This document shows positions 29,407-38,494 of a stretch of DNA of 64,000 nucleotides, piece by piece. The stretch's first letter is position 1. Every line of letters begins with the position of its first letter. This stretch comes from Polycladomyces zharkentensis (GTDB lineage Bacteria; Bacillota; Bacilli; Thermoactinomycetales; JIR-001): NCBI RefSeq assembly GCF_016938855.1, contig NZ_JAFHAP010000001.1:1-64000 (forward strand), given 5' to 3'. The position numbers were made by a program, and so were the translations under genes. The notes below the pieces were generated by a model, which searched no databases, was not told where the DNA came from, and saw nothing but the letters and a program-made list of their open reading frames with translations.

Positions 29407-29806
29407 TCCTCCTTTTGATTGCTACCGTATATATTCTACCCTTCCGAGGATCATGGAGACACTTCTTTTTGCCTTATTCCCGGCATAATCCATTGGTGAA
29501 CGTTTTTGGGAAATGTGTGTTGCTGACAACAAAACCCGGCTGAGGTGGAACGGATCTCCAATTACCCATTGATTTCATTTCATACCGCGTCTTTTGCAGG
29601 CGAACTTTCGTTGTTCAAGCATGGAGTTGCAGAGCCGGCGGCACATGCCCAGTGTCCTTTCCATCTTCTCGATTTGCTCTTTCGTTGGTTTCAGCCTGAA
29701 TTTGCAGGTTCTCATCACCGTGATCGACTCTTTGTACGGTCTTTTTCTTGTATGTTACGTGATTCTACCGGCATTTTCAGAATGGATCAGAATTACTTGG
29801 AACAAT
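29407..29806. other. intergenic, probable decayed sequence
   Basis: No supported gene. A hydrophobic plus-strand frame (from about 29650) runs into the F1 repeat without a clear ribosome binding site. It partly resembles the middle of F1, so it is probably repeat decay. Confidence 0.35.
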
Positions 29807-29910
29807 GTCGGACTTGATAGAGCTGAGACCCTCCCGCGTCCGACGCTCGCTTTCATCCCAACCCTAAAAGGCCGGGTCAAGGGCTGGGTTTTCCCGCACG
29901 CTCTTTATAA
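29807..29910 (+). repeat. F1 repeat, right-end copy B
   Basis: Right-hand part of F1: GTCGGAC ... GTCCGAC hairpin, then CTTTCATCCCAACCC and the terminal GCACGCTCTTTATAA. It contains an extra 10-base duplication around GGGTCAAGGGCTGGG. Left portion absent or too diverged. Confidence 0.65.
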
Positions 29911-29949
29911 CCGCTGACATAAGATTCGAAAGAAAAGGTATTGCATAAA

Positions 29950-29963
29950 TGATAACGTTTCCA
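29950..29963 (+). promoter_or_regulatory. cre-like site upstream of gntK
   Basis: TGATAACGTTTCCA matches the catabolite-responsive element TGWAANCGNTNWCA at 12 of 14 positions, about 100 bases upstream of gntK. It suggests CcpA control of gluconate genes. Confidence 0.45.
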
Positions 29964-30063
29964 TTATCCTTTGATTACGGAAACAGGCCACCCCCTCTGT
30001 TCAATTCAATCAGGCCGGTCCCCTCATTCATACCAGACTCGACCTACCCACAGGAGGTTTGTT

Positions 30064-31587
30064 ATGACTTCTCCATCCGTCGTCATCGGTGTAGACATTG
30101 GCACAACGAGCACCAAAGCAGTTGTTTTCGACTTTTACGGAAACGTTTTGGGACTAGGTACCACGGGCTATCCACTGATTCAACCACATCCCGGTTGGGT
30201 GGAACAAGACCCCGATGAGATCGTGCAAGCTGTTATGCACAGTGTAAGAACAGCTGTCGATGCGGCCGGCATCTCCCCGGAAAAAGTGGCCGCCGTCGGA
30301 TTCAGTGCGGCGATGCACGCTTTGATCGCCGTAGATTCCGACGGAAATCCGCTCACCCGTGCATGGATCTGGGCGGACAACCGCGGGGCGGAGCAGGCGG
30401 AAAAACTGCGTACCCTGCCGTTCGGCCGTGATTGTTACCGACGGACGGGGACACCCGTTCATCCGATGTCCCCACTGGTCAAATTGTTGTGGATGAAAGA
30501 ACGAGAGCCGGACTTATTTCGACGTACTTCCAAATTCGTCTCGATCAAGGAGTACATATGGTATCGGATGTTCGGTCGTTGGGCCACAGACGCCTCTGTC
30601 GCTTCCGCAACGGGGCTGTACAATTTGTCCTCCCGCGACTGGGACCCGGACATCCTGCACTTTGTCGGCATCGCATCGGATCGCCTCTCACCCGTCGTTT
30701 CTCCGACCGAGGTTTTTACGGGGTTGCGACGGGATTGTGCGCAACGGATGGGTCTCTCCCCCGACACCCCCTTCGTCATCGGTGCCAGTGACGGCGTTCT
30801 GGCCAACGTGGGCGTTGGAGCGATCCAACCTGGACAATTGGCTGTCACCGTGGGAACGAGCGGTGCGGTTCGGACGGCGGCTTTCTCTCCGGCGACCGAT
30901 GAAAACGCTCGCACGTTTTGTTATGCCTTGACAAATGACCGGTGGGTGATCGGCGGAGCCACCAACAGCGGTGGAGACATGTTGCGCTGGCTGTCCGAAT
31001 CCGTGTTCAAGGGCGCCTCCGACTCGTCTCCTCCCTCCGTCGACCGCCTGTTGTCCCTTGCCGAATCGGTTCCACCCGGTGCTGATGGATTGCTGTTTCT
31101 CCCCTTTTTGACCGGTGAGCGCGCCCCTTATTGGGACCCTGACGCCCGTGGAGCTTGGGTGGGTTTGCGTTTGCACCACCAAACCGCCCATCTGGCACGG
31201 GCGGCATTGGAAGGCGTAACGTTCACCCTGCGCGCCATCACTGATGCCGTACGTGACGTGAGCGGCGCACAAACTGAAACGATCCGGGCATCGGGCGGAT
31301 TTGTCCGATCCCCATTTTGGTTGCAACTGACGGCAGATGTATTGAATGCCACCGTCGAAGTGCCGGAAAACAAGGAGGCCTCGGCGATGGGCGCGGCTGT
31401 ATTGGCTTTGACGGCCATCCGGGCGATGGACGATTTGTCCCGCGTGAGCGAGTGGCTCCGCATCACACGACGCATGCATCCGGACCCGGAACGGGTACGC
31501 CTGTACCGACAATGGTTTCCGTTGTTTGAAGAAACCTACCGTCGTTTGCGACCGTCTTTTCACACTCTATCCCAATGGCAACAATAG
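30064..31587 (+). CDS. gntK: GntK, gluconate kinase (FGGY family)
   Basis: Phosphorylates D-gluconate to 6-phosphogluconate with ATP. 507 residues from the ATG at 30064, preceded by ACAGGAGG; the open frame extends upstream without a site. FGGY landmarks: GVDIGTTSTKAVVFD (phosphate 1 loop), WIWADNRG, IGASDGVLANVG and VTVGTSGAVR in the second domain. RASGGFVRSPFW near the C-terminus is also family-typical. First gene of gntK-gntP-gnd; no gntR is linked. Confidence 0.9.
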   Translation: MTSPSVVIGVDIGTTSTKAVVFDFYGNVLGLGTTGYPLIQPHPGWVEQDPDEIVQAVMHSVRTAVDAAGISPEKVAAVGFSAAMHALIAVDSDGNPLTRAWIWADNRGAEQAEKLRTLPFGRDCYRRTGTPVHPMSPLVKLLWMKEREPDLFRRTSKFVSIKEYIWYRMFGRWATDASVASATGLYNLSSRDWDPDILHFVGIASDRLSPVVSPTEVFTGLRRDCAQRMGLSPDTPFVIGASDGVLANVGVGAIQPGQLAVTVGTSGAVRTAAFSPATDENARTFCYALTNDRWVIGGATNSGGDMLRWLSESVFKGASDSSPPSVDRLLSLAESVPPGADGLLFLPFLTGERAPYWDPDARGAWVGLRLHHQTAHLARAALEGVTFTLRAITDAVRDVSGAQTETIRASGGFVRSPFWLQLTADVLNATVEVPENKEASAMGAAVLALTAIRAMDDLSRVSEWLRITRRMHPDPERVRLYRQWFPLFEETYRRLRPSFHTLSQWQQ

Positions 31588-31599
31588 GAGGAGATCCGG

Positions 31600-32931
31600 A
31601 TGAGCTTGTTGCTGCTTGCCGCACTGTCCATTGTCGTATTGCTCATACTCATCACTTGGGTGAAATGGCATCCGTTCGTCAGCCTGATCGTAACCGCTGT
31701 CGGTCTCGGACTTGTCGCCGGTATGCCGCTCTCCGATATTGTCAAATCCCTCAAGGAAGGCATGGGAAATACCCTTGGCTTCATCGCCACCGTGCTGGCA
31801 TTGGGCACCATGTTGGGGAAAATGATGGCCGAATCGGGCGGAGCGGAGCAAATTGCCAATACCTTGATTCGCCGGTTCGGACGCCGCCGCGTACATTGGG
31901 CGATGATGACGGTGGCATTTCTCGTCGGAATCCCCGTCTTTTTTCAAGTGGGGTTTGTCCTGCTCATTCCGCTGGTATTTACCATCGCTGCTGAAACGGG
32001 CCTTTCCTTGGTGATGATCGGTATTCCGCTGGTGGCGGGGTTGTCCGTGGTGCACGGGTTGGTTCCGCCCCATCCGGCCGCCATGGCGGCGGTGGACATC
32101 TATCACGCCGATGTGGGTAAGACCATTTTCTATGCCCTCTTGGTTGGCCTGCCCGCCGCTGCTGTCGCCGGCCCCCTGTACGGGCAATGGATCGGCAAAC
32201 GGATTCATAAGTCCGTTCCCGAAAAAATGGCCGCTTCTTTCTCCGTTCGCCGCCGGGAGGGAAATCTGCCCGGTTTCGCCAACACCCTGTTTACCATTTT
32301 GTTGCCCGTCATTCTGATGTTGGTCGCCACTGTGGCAGAAATTTTCCTGCCGAAAAATGGGGTGCTCTCTTCCGTGTTGTCGTTTGTCGGCGATCCCATC
32401 GTTTCCTTGCTGATCGCCACCTTGTACGCTTTCTTCAGCTTGGGAACCCTGCAGGGGACAAACCGCGAGACGATACAACGCTGGGCAAACGATTGTCTGG
32501 CTCCCACCGCCTCCATCCTGTTGGTGATCGGCGGAGGTGGTGCGTTCAACAAAGTGCTGATCGACTCCGGGGTTGGTGAAGCCGTGGGCCAATTGGCGGC
32601 AAAATCCCATTTGTCACCCATTCTGCTCGCTTGGGTGATCGCCGCGGCAATCCGTGTGGCAACCGGTTCGGCCACCGTTTCGATGTTGACGGCAGCCGGG
32701 ATTGTCGCTCCCATCGCCCAGGCCGTACCGGGAACATCACCCGAATTGCTCGTGTTGGCCACCGGGGCGGGCTCGATCATTTTGTCTCATGTGAATGACT
32801 CGGGATTCTGGATGATCAAGGAATATTTTGGGATTAGCCTGAAAGAGACGTTTTGGACCTGGACCGCGGCGGAAACCCTGCTGTCCGTCGTTGCCTTGCC
32901 GTTGATTTTGTTGTTAAATGGGATAGTGTAA
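31600..32931 (+). CDS. gntP: GntP, gluconate permease
   Basis: Gluconate:proton symporter of the GntP family. 443 residues, about 12-14 hydrophobic segments, with GMPLSDIVKSLKEGMGNTLG, VPPHPAAMAAVDIYHADVG and the C-terminal SHVNDSGFWMIKEYFG, all typical. Ribosome binding site AGGAGGAGA 12 bases after gntK. It feeds GntK directly. Confidence 0.93.
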   Translation: MSLLLLAALSIVVLLILITWVKWHPFVSLIVTAVGLGLVAGMPLSDIVKSLKEGMGNTLGFIATVLALGTMLGKMMAESGGAEQIANTLIRRFGRRRVHWAMMTVAFLVGIPVFFQVGFVLLIPLVFTIAAETGLSLVMIGIPLVAGLSVVHGLVPPHPAAMAAVDIYHADVGKTIFYALLVGLPAAAVAGPLYGQWIGKRIHKSVPEKMAASFSVRRREGNLPGFANTLFTILLPVILMLVATVAEIFLPKNGVLSSVLSFVGDPIVSLLIATLYAFFSLGTLQGTNRETIQRWANDCLAPTASILLVIGGGGAFNKVLIDSGVGEAVGQLAAKSHLSPILLAWVIAAAIRVATGSATVSMLTAAGIVAPIAQAVPGTSPELLVLATGAGSIILSHVNDSGFWMIKEYFGISLKETFWTWTAAETLLSVVALPLILLLNGIV

Positions 32932-32952
32932 CAGCTGAAGGAGATGAAGATA

Positions 32953-33852
32953 ATGAAGTTCGGCATGATCGGTCTCGGCAAAATGGGGATGAACCTCGTC
33001 CTGAACGCCTTGGACCACGGTCACGAGGTGGTCGTCCACGACGTCAACCCCGAACCCGTACAAACCCTGGCAGAAAAGGGCGCCATCCCCGCTGACAGTA
33101 TCGAAACATTGGCCCGGAAGCTGTCGCGCCCACGCATCGTGTGGCTGATGGTGCCCGCGGGGGACATCGTGGATCAGGTGTTGGAATCGGTGGTCCCCGT
33201 GCTGGAGGAAGGCGACATCGTCATTGACGGCGGCAACTCCCACTACCGTGATTCCATCGTCCGGGCCGAGCGTCTCGGTGACCGGGGAATTCGCTTTTTC
33301 GACGTCGGCACGTCCGGCGGAATGGAAGGAGCACGTCACGGCGCCTGTTTCATGATTGGCGGCGACAAGGAGACGTTTGGGCAACATTTGGAGCCATTGT
33401 TCCGTGACCTCGCCGTGGAAAACGGTTATCTCTACGCGGGACGTACCGGCAGCGGCCATTTTCTCAAAATGGTGCACAACGGAATCGAGTACGGCATGAT
33501 GCAGGCGATCGCCGAGGGCTTCGAGATTTTGGACAAATCCCAGTTCGACTTTGATTACGAAGAAGTGGCCCGCGTATGGTCGAACGGTTCCGTCATCCGG
33601 GGTTGGTTGATGGAGTTGACCCGAAACGCTTTCGCCAAAGATCCCCGGCTGGAAGGGATTCGCGGTGTCATGCATTCTTCCGGCGAAGGATTGTGGACGG
33701 TGCAGACGGCTTTGGATGTCCAGGCCAGTGCCCCGGTCATCGCGATGTCGCTGTTCATGCGCTACCGCTCGTTGGAAGACGACACCTTCCACGGAAAAGT
33801 CGTCGCCGCCTTGCGCAACGAATTCGGCGGACACGCAGTGGAGAAAAAGTGA
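32953..33852 (+). CDS. gnd: 6-phosphogluconate dehydrogenase, short NAD-type (YqeC/GndA-like)
   Basis: Oxidative decarboxylation of 6-phosphogluconate to ribulose 5-phosphate. 299 residues, the short bacterial form rather than the ~470-residue GntZ. N-terminal Rossmann motif GLGKMGMN, substrate loop VIDGGNSHYRD, GTSGGMEGARHG and catalytic lysine in GHFLKMVHNGIEYG. ATG 32953 is preferred since AAGGAG sits 9 bases upstream; an ATG at 32944 overlaps the site. Completes the gluconate operon and is followed by a strong terminator. Confidence 0.9.
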   Translation: MKFGMIGLGKMGMNLVLNALDHGHEVVVHDVNPEPVQTLAEKGAIPADSIETLARKLSRPRIVWLMVPAGDIVDQVLESVVPVLEEGDIVIDGGNSHYRDSIVRAERLGDRGIRFFDVGTSGGMEGARHGACFMIGGDKETFGQHLEPLFRDLAVENGYLYAGRTGSGHFLKMVHNGIEYGMMQAIAEGFEILDKSQFDFDYEEVARVWSNGSVIRGWLMELTRNAFAKDPRLEGIRGVMHSSGEGLWTVQTALDVQASAPVIAMSLFMRYRSLEDDTFHGKVVAALRNEFGGHAVEKK

Positions 33853-33864
33853 CGACAAACATCC

Positions 33865-33887
33865 GACCCCCGCACTTGGCGGGGGTC
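33865..33887 (+). terminator. gluconate operon terminator
   Basis: GACCCCCGC pairs with GCGGGGGTC around a 5-base loop. The T-tract is weak (TCGTCATT). It lies 12 bases after the gnd stop and before a convergent gene, so it may work in both directions. Confidence 0.65.
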
Positions 33888-33902
33888 TCGTCATTCCAGT
33901 GA

Positions 33903-34295
33903 TCAACCCTTGGCCTCATCAAGAGCACAAACCAGTGTTGATTCCACCTCTTTGGCGATACGCTGCAAATGTTCGTCCTCCGTCAATGCAAACAGCGCAG
34001 TTGGTCGACTCAGGCCGATTTGTGTCTTTCCCGTATTTACATCCGTATATACCACGATTTTGCAAGGGAGAAAATGGCCCGCCTGCTGATTGCGGGTCAA
34101 AACTTTTTTGGCTATATCCGGGTTAAACACTTCCAACACGCGATACGATTGATCAAAATGGATTCCTTTCTCCAACAGTTTGGTCGGAATGTCCAATTGC
34201 CACAACACACTGAATTTTCGCTTGGCACAAGCCTCTTCCACCGCACGAACAGCCTCGTCCACCGTTTTTTCTGTCTCTACAGTATAGTGGAACAT
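33903..34295 (-). CDS. DUF302 family protein
   Basis: 130 residues of the DUF302 fold: FHYTVETEKTVDEAV at the N-terminus, then FSVLWQLDIPTKL and FLPCKIVVYTD. The central cysteine and aspartates are those conserved in the family. Function unknown; DUF302 proteins are small cytoplasmic or periplasmic dimers. No signal peptide here. Clear AGGGGT ribosome binding site; single gene convergent to the gnt operon. Confidence 0.85.
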   Translation of the reverse strand: MFHYTVETEKTVDEAVRAVEEACAKRKFSVLWQLDIPTKLLEKGIHFDQSYRVLEVFNPDIAKKVLTRNQQAGHFLPCKIVVYTDVNTGKTQIGLSRPTALFALTEDEHLQRIAKEVESTLVCALDEAKG

Positions 34296-34375
34296 TTCTA
34301 ACCCCTCCTATTCCAGGCAACTTCCCTTCCACCACCATTTTACCCGAAAGGAGGGTTGGCCGACTGCGGTTTTGA

Positions 34376-34648
34376 TCAAGTATGTGCTTTCATGCTGTTT
34401 TCCAGCTTCACCATCAGACTTTGTACAAGATTGACTTCATGTTCGTTTCTGCAATCGCACGCCTCTTCAAAGCGATCTGACAACTTTTTGATCAAATACG
34501 CATACTCTTTTTGGTCAAAAGACAGATGGGGGTTTACCAATTTATTGAGAATGGAGAGATTGAGCCTCCGCTCTCCGTTCATGGCCGTCCGTTGTAGTGA
34601 AGCGACGAATTTCCCCAGAAACAGGCGTTCCCGCAAGGTGATGTACAT
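34376..34648 (-). CDS. 90-residue hypothetical protein
   Basis: Not recognised. The ORF MYITLRERLFLGKF to NSMKAHT has an excellent ribosome binding site, AAGGAGGTC. The protein is polar and mostly helical, with two cysteines in a CDC pair (EEACDCRNEH). It could be a small regulatory or spore-associated protein, but nothing in the sequence proves this. It is a lone gene beside DUF302. Confidence 0.55.
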   Translation of the reverse strand: MYITLRERLFLGKFVASLQRTAMNGERRLNLSILNKLVNPHLSFDQKEYAYLIKKLSDRFEEACDCRNEHEVNLVQSLMVKLENSMKAHT

Positions 34649-34729
34649 GTTTTCGACCTCCTTGCGCTTTTATATACGATTAATCCTATCATATTAATAG
34701 GAATTAGGGAAGTGGGTTGGGGCCTGTCC

Positions 34730-34862
34730 GGCAAATATCACCTGATACTTTTCCGGCTCGATCCACCCGCACCCGCAAGGAAGCAACGCAAGACGCTCCA
34801 AACGTTCAGGCTCAGGACGCGGCCAACGTACGCTTTTCCAAGAGGAAATTGCCCACTATTCC
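34730..34862 (+). repeat. F2 repeat, copy b
   Basis: GTCCGGCAAAT, then TTTTCCGGCTCGATCCACCC, GCAAGGAAGCAACGCAAG, GGACGCGGCCAACGTACGCT and AGGAAATTGCCC. It is the best preserved F2 copy together with the 39.3-kb one. Confidence 0.55.
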
Positions 34863-35008
34863 ATTACTGAGCTTTATCAATGTACAATCGGGTTGGGGCT
34901 TGTCACTGCATGGAAAAACAATGCCCCTTTTGGAATGACCAGACACTTCTTTACCGATTCACAAAACAGCCCGTACCTTTGTTATTGCGGTACGGGTACA
35001 TCCACCAT

Positions 35009-35298
35009 GTGACTTGCCCCACACGGCTGAAGCACCGGAGGCACTTCCTTCGAACGCTGTGAGCTTCTCGCTTCATCCGGCGTTAGCCCACCTCCATCCA
35101 CGATGGCTTCATCCAGGCGCGGGTGTTTTTTCGTTTCACGAGTTTTTGCTCGCCTGGCGGTTTTCAGTGTTTTCGCCCTTCACGACTCGATGGTACCCAA
35201 ATGCTGTCGGACTTGCGAGAGGGACCAAGCCCCCCGCGTCCGACGCTCGCTTTCATCCCAATCTTGAAGGGTTGGGTGTTTACGCTCGCTCTATATAA
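35009..35298 (+). repeat. F1 repeat, full copy C
   Basis: About 290 bp, the most complete F1. Left end GTGACTTGCCCCACACGG; internal ATCCACGATGGCTTCATCC and GAGTTTTTGCTCGCCTGGC. Hairpin arms GTCGGAC and GTCCGAC enclose GCGAGAGGGACCAAGC. A second stem-loop (CCCAATCTTGAAGGGTTGGG) is followed by the terminal GCTCGCTCTATATAA. The right end provides the last codons and stop of treA. Confidence 0.8.
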
Positions 35299-36965
35299 AA
35301 AGCCACCGATTCATATGGACGTAATTTCAGATGGTGCAATTGGTTTTCCGTGTCCGGATAATTGGATATCAATATGCGATGCCGCCCGCCAAGATTGAGA
35401 TGCTCAGGCAAATGAAAGGTCGTTTCCACCCCGTAAAAGTTGTTGATCACCAACAGCGTTTCCTGACGATAGTGACGGAGATACGCATAGATGTGGGGAT
35501 GGTCTTCCAAAATCCATTCATAATCCCCATAGGCGATCACATCGTATTCTTTGCGTAACCGGATCAGTTTTTGATAGTGATAAAAAATCGAATCCGGGTC
35601 CTTTAAAGCTTGTTCCACATTGATTTCCTCATAGTTGGGCGCGAGACCAATCCACGGGGTTCCACTCGAAAAGCCTGCATTCTCTTCACTGCTCCATTGC
35701 ATGGGCGTACGCGCATTGTCCCGTGATTTTTGCTTCAAGGCGGCCATCACGGTTTTCTCGTCTTTTCCCTGCGCCCGCAGCAGATGATAGGCATTGATGG
35801 ACTCCACATCCCGATAATCCTCGATATTGTCAAAACAGGGATTGGTCATGCCGATTTCTTCTCCCTGATAGATAAAGGGAGTCCCCTGCAACAAGTGGAT
35901 GGCGGTTGCCAGCATTTTGGCCGATTCCTTATGGTACTTCCGGTCATCGCCAAATCGGGAGACCACCCTCGGTTGATCATGGTTGCACCAAAACAGGGCA
36001 TTCCATCCTCCGCCCCGCTGCATTCCATATTGCCAATCGCTTAAAATCCTTTTTAATCGGAGAAAGTCAAAATCAGCGGCGACCCATTTTTCCCCGTTCG
36101 GATAATCTACCTTGAGATGATGGAAACTGAAAACCATGTTCAGTTCCTTTTCATCCGGATGGGTGTATTTGATACAGTTTTCAATTGTCGTCGAGGACAT
36201 CTCTCCCACCGTCAGAAGCTCAGGATTCCCGGCAAACACGCGTCGGTTCATTTCCTTTAAAAACTCGTGTATACGCGGGCCGTCCGTATAGAATTTGCGT
36301 CCGTCGTCCAATGGCGTTTCCAGCGTATCATCGGGGAAACGCTGATCCTTGGAAATGAGGTTGATCACATCCAGCCGAAATCCATCCACGCCCTTGTCGA
36401 TCCAGAATCGCATCATTTCATAGATGCGCTCGCGAAGCTCCGGGTTCTCCCAGTTCAAATCGGCTTGTGTCACATCAAACAAATGCAGATAATACTGCCC
36501 CGTTCGTTTATCATACTGCCATGCACTCCCGCCGAATTTGGATTGCCAGTTGTTTGGCGGTCCTCCATTCACTCCGTCTTTCCAAATGTAGAAGTCACGA
36601 TAGGGATTTTCCCTCGACCTGGCCGAATCCCGGAACCATGGATGTTCGGTGGAAGTATGGTTCACCACGATATCCATAATCACTTTGATCCCTTTGTCAT
36701 GCGCCTGCTTAAGGAGTCTTTCGAATGTCTCCATCGTGCCGTATTCCGGATTGATCCGGTAATAATCACTGATGTCATAACCGTTATCCCTTTGCGGGGA
36801 TTCATAGATGGGCGTCAACCAAATCACGTCGACCCCCAATGTTTTCAGATAGTCGAGCTTTTCGATGATCCCCTGCAGATCGCCCACACCGTTCCCGGTC
36901 GTATCTTTGAAGCTCTTCGGGTAGATTTGGTACACGACTGCTTTTTTCCACCAGGGTTGCGTCAT
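35280..36965 (-). CDS. treA: TreA/TreC, trehalose-6-phosphate hydrolase
   Basis: Cleaves trehalose 6-phosphate, delivered by TreP, to glucose and glucose 6-phosphate. 561-residue GH13 enzyme. Catalytic nucleophile Asp in GFRLDVINLI, acid/base Glu in TVGEMSS, third Asp in WCNHDQPRVVSRFGDD. YQIYPKSFKDTTGNGVGDL and GYDISDYYRI are also typical. Starts MTQPWWKKAVVYQ. The natural end appears to be near VAFYI; the last residues ERA and stop codon come from the inserted F1 repeat. Second gene of treP-treA. Confidence 0.95.
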   Translation of the reverse strand: MTQPWWKKAVVYQIYPKSFKDTTGNGVGDLQGIIEKLDYLKTLGVDVIWLTPIYESPQRDNGYDISDYYRINPEYGTMETFERLLKQAHDKGIKVIMDIVVNHTSTEHPWFRDSARSRENPYRDFYIWKDGVNGGPPNNWQSKFGGSAWQYDKRTGQYYLHLFDVTQADLNWENPELRERIYEMMRFWIDKGVDGFRLDVINLISKDQRFPDDTLETPLDDGRKFYTDGPRIHEFLKEMNRRVFAGNPELLTVGEMSSTTIENCIKYTHPDEKELNMVFSFHHLKVDYPNGEKWVAADFDFLRLKRILSDWQYGMQRGGGWNALFWCNHDQPRVVSRFGDDRKYHKESAKMLATAIHLLQGTPFIYQGEEIGMTNPCFDNIEDYRDVESINAYHLLRAQGKDEKTVMAALKQKSRDNARTPMQWSSEENAGFSSGTPWIGLAPNYEEINVEQALKDPDSIFYHYQKLIRLRKEYDVIAYGDYEWILEDHPHIYAYLRHYRQETLLVINNFYGVETTFHLPEHLNLGGRHRILISNYPDTENQLHHLKLRPYESVAFYIERA

Positions 36966-36988
36966 TTTCCATCACCTTTTTGATGTGG

Positions 36989-38401
36989 TTATGCGGATTT
37001 CTTTTTCGATTTTCCCCATACGATCGTCAGGGCGAAAGGCACGATCAACGCAATGGCCATCCCGATGAAGAACACACCCCAATACTGAGGGAAAATGGAC
37101 AGGAATCCGGGGAGACCGCCCACGCCGATCGAAGAAGCTTTGACATGTTGCGAAGTGATGACCACTGCTCCGATGGCGGACCCGATCATGCCGCAATAAA
37201 AAGGATAGCGGTAGCGGATGTTGATCCCAAACATCGCCGGTTCCGTGATGCCGAGATAAGCGGAGATCGTGGAGACCAAAGACATTCCTTTGACCTTTTC
37301 CTCTTTGGAAACAAACATCATGGCCAACGCCGCCGATCCCTGAGAGATATTGGACAACGCCAGGATCGGCCACAGGAAGGTGCCGCCCGTGCTTGCGATC
37401 AGCTGCAGATCCACGGCCAGGAACGTATGGTGCATGCCGGTGACCACCAAAGGCGCATAGAATGCACCATAAATCAGTCCCCCAATCAACGGCAATTGAT
37501 GGAAGACCCAGACAAATGCAGATGTAATCGCTTTCCCAACGGCAAATGTAACAGGACCGATCACGATGAAAGCCAGAAATCCGGTGATCAAAAGCGCGAT
37601 CGGTGCCACCAACAGCAGTTGAAAACCTTCCGGTACCCGTTTTCGCAAATACAATTCAATCTTGGTCAACACGAAAGCGGATACAAGTACCGGCAAGACT
37701 TGACCTTGGTATCCGATTTTTTGGATACTCAACCCAAATACGTTCCAGTAAGGAACGGTTCCTTTGGAGACGGCTTCGGCGTAACTCCAGGCATTCATCA
37801 AATCCGGATGGATCAGCATCAATCCCAGTACGATGCCCAAAAGCTCACTGCCCCCAAAACGTTTGACGGCAGACCAACCGATCAGTCCCGGCAAGAAAAC
37901 AAAGGCGGTGTTGGCGATCAAATTGATGATGCCGGCGAAATCCTTCCATTCCGGATGGACGTCGATCAAGGCCTGATTGGGATAGAAAATGCCCTTTCCC
38001 GTCAATACATTGTTGATCCCCATCAACAGACCCGCGCTGACAATCGCCGGCAGAAGCGGAATAAAGATATCTCCCAATGTTTTGATGAGTCTTTGGAGAG
38101 GATTCAGTTTTTTCTCGGCTTCGCTTTTGACTTCTTCCTTGGTGGCATGTTGCATACCCGTGATTTCACGCAAATATCCGTAAGCCTTCTCAACGCCCGA
38201 ACCGATGACAATCTGAAACTGTCCGTTGGCGGAGAAGGAACCTTTCACCACATCCACACGTTCCAGTGCATCTTTGTCAACTTTCCCTTCATCTTTCAAG
38301 ACCAGCCGCAACCGCGTGACACAATGGGTGGCGGTGACGATGTTGTCCTTGCCCCCAACGGCTTGAACGATCCGTTCCACCGAATGCTTCATCGCATCCA
38401 T
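36989..38401 (-). CDS. treP: TreP, PTS trehalose EIIBC
   Basis: Imports trehalose with phosphorylation to trehalose 6-phosphate. 470 residues from ATG 38401, which follows CAGGAGGAG. The EIIB domain at residues 1-85 carries the phosphorylated Cys in ATHCVTRLRL. The EIIC membrane domain follows, with IPLLPAIVSAGLLMG and the GITEPAMFGI loop. There is no EIIA domain, so it relies on a glucose-type EIIA encoded elsewhere, as known for B. subtilis TreP. Promoter region holds two TreR operators and a cre site. Confidence 0.95.
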   Translation of the reverse strand: MDAMKHSVERIVQAVGGKDNIVTATHCVTRLRLVLKDEGKVDKDALERVDVVKGSFSANGQFQIVIGSGVEKAYGYLREITGMQHATKEEVKSEAEKKLNPLQRLIKTLGDIFIPLLPAIVSAGLLMGINNVLTGKGIFYPNQALIDVHPEWKDFAGIINLIANTAFVFLPGLIGWSAVKRFGGSELLGIVLGLMLIHPDLMNAWSYAEAVSKGTVPYWNVFGLSIQKIGYQGQVLPVLVSAFVLTKIELYLRKRVPEGFQLLLVAPIALLITGFLAFIVIGPVTFAVGKAITSAFVWVFHQLPLIGGLIYGAFYAPLVVTGMHHTFLAVDLQLIASTGGTFLWPILALSNISQGSAALAMMFVSKEEKVKGMSLVSTISAYLGITEPAMFGINIRYRYPFYCGMIGSAIGAVVITSQHVKASSIGVGGLPGFLSIFPQYWGVFFIGMAIALIVPFALTIVWGKSKKKSA

Positions 38402-38415
38402 GTTGTTTCTCCTCC

Positions 38416-38429
38416 TGTATCCGCTTACA
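38416..38429 (-). promoter_or_regulatory. cre site in treP leader
   Basis: On the minus strand TGTAAGCGGATACA matches TGWAANCGNTNWCA at 13 of 14 positions. It lies between the treP -10 and start codon, a roadblock position typical for CcpA repression. Confidence 0.65.
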
Positions 38430-38441
38430 TATTTCGACACT

Positions 38442-38471
38442 ATGATAACTTGTATATACAAGTTTCGTCAA
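38442..38471 (-). promoter_or_regulatory. treP promoter
   Basis: TTGACG (minus of 38466-38471) and TATCAT (minus of 38442-38447) with an 18-base spacer. TreR operator 1 fills the spacer, so TreR binding would exclude RNA polymerase. Confidence 0.65.
38447..38464. promoter_or_regulatory. TreR operator 1
   Basis: AACTTGTATATACAAGTT is a perfect 18-base palindrome of the TTGTATATACAA type recognised by TreR in B. subtilis. It lies between the -35 and -10 of treP. Confidence 0.85.
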
Positions 38472-38473
38472 TG

Positions 38474-38487
38474 CTTGTCTATACAAG
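38474..38487. promoter_or_regulatory. TreR operator 2
   Basis: CTTGTCTATACAAG repeats the operator arms with one central change, 27 bases from operator 1 (centre to centre about 25). It lies just upstream of the treP -35, allowing cooperative binding. Confidence 0.75.
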
Positions 38488-38494
38488 TTATCAT

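Noticed and set aside
29650-29917. Hydrophobic small ORF in the gluconate upstream region
   Set aside because: It ends inside F1 sequence, lacks a ribosome binding site and partly matches the middle of F1, so it is probably decayed repeat.
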